DNA from: Angiostrongylus vasorum
Lineage: Eukaryota; Nematoda; Chromadorea; Rhabditida; Metastrongylidae
Reading direction: 5' to 3'
Assembly: GCA_018806985.1 (NCBI GenBank)
Contig: JADANN010000245.1
Coordinates: forward strand, 372,001-436,000
DNA: 64,000 bases
This document shows positions 63,695-64,000 of this stretch, piece by piece. A program made the translations under genes and the position numbers. Each line of letters starts with the position of its first letter. The stretch's first letter is position 1. The notes below the pieces were generated by a model that was given only the letters and a program-made list of their open reading frames with translations, had not been told where the DNA came from and did no database searches.

Positions 63695-64000
63695 CTGGAG
63701 ATTTATTTAAAAAATTCTTCAGATGACCACTTTTTTACCTGACGTATGCGTCAGAAACCTGGTTGCTACGTAAGCAGGCATCCATCGTTAGAGAACGCCC
63801 AGTCGAAAGAACGATTTTAGAAGTGTCCTTTTCCACTCAAGTGAAGAAAAGGATCTGAAGCTCCGATCTACGTCAACGATCAAAAAATCAAAGAGACTGT
63901 TCTATGCACCGAGCTGTCTAATAGGAAAGGCTGCGCACTTAGTGCCTATGAACGGCAACCGATGGACAAAATCCGTTAGCAGTCGGAACGGAATGACAAA
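63695..64000 (+). mobile_element. RTE 3' region running off the right edge
   Basis: Matches 46265-46560 of the old RTE copy: CGTCAGAAACCTGGTTGCTACGTAAG here, then AAGAACGAT, TACGTCAACGAT.AAA.ATCAAAGA and CGGCAACCGATGGACA. These are the C-terminal codons of the RT protein. Confidence 0.75.

Overview
The window looks like nuclear DNA from a nematode, probably a strongylid (clade V, hookworm-like) parasite. Genes are split into short exons with TTTTCAG-type acceptors. The one complete gene encodes a nematode A-type cytoplasmic intermediate filament protein, and the other recognisable gene is an SGK-1-type kinase. Much of the rest is decayed RTE-type and Penelope-like retroelements and tRNA-derived SINEs. 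The species assignment is inference.

Layout. 1-320: 5' end of a minus-strand RTE element. 320-7248: intergenic. 7249-12837 (+): intermediate filament gene, 11 exons, 578 residues. 12840-28600: intergenic and heavily repeated, with Penelope-like copies (13.6-15.5, 25.7-26.8, 26.9, 27.9-28.6 kb), an RTE fragment (24.2-25.6 kb), a mariner fragment (27.1-27.3 kb) and many SINEs. 28957-32966 (-): SGK-type kinase gene, eight exons recovered including a PX-like N-terminal module; the first exon is not found. 33.0-38.2 kb: mostly empty. 38.2-39.3 kb plus 50.06-50.20 kb (-): exons of a four-helix membrane protein, possibly one gene with a 10.7 kb intron. 40.15-46.57 kb: an old plus-strand RTE copy split by a 3.36 kb antisense RTE copy (12-bp target duplication) and also by a SINE. 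47.5-48.4 kb (-): exons of an unidentified gene. 53.13-53.43 kb (+): an orphan last exon. 54.5-64 kb: more RTE, SINE and inverted-repeat sequence.

The two recognisable genes have no obvious functional link: one builds the cytoskeleton, the other is an AGC-family signalling kinase. No operon is evident. I found no CRISPR array, rRNA or convincing functional tRNA, and nothing bacterial. The most informative results are the dated nesting of retroelements with exact target duplications, a hammerhead-like RNA motif with a compensatory base change in the 3' ends of Penelope-like copies, a SINE-like family arranged as inverted pairs, and two splice oddities in the intermediate filament gene: a stop-free 69-nt intron and an acceptor with one extra base.
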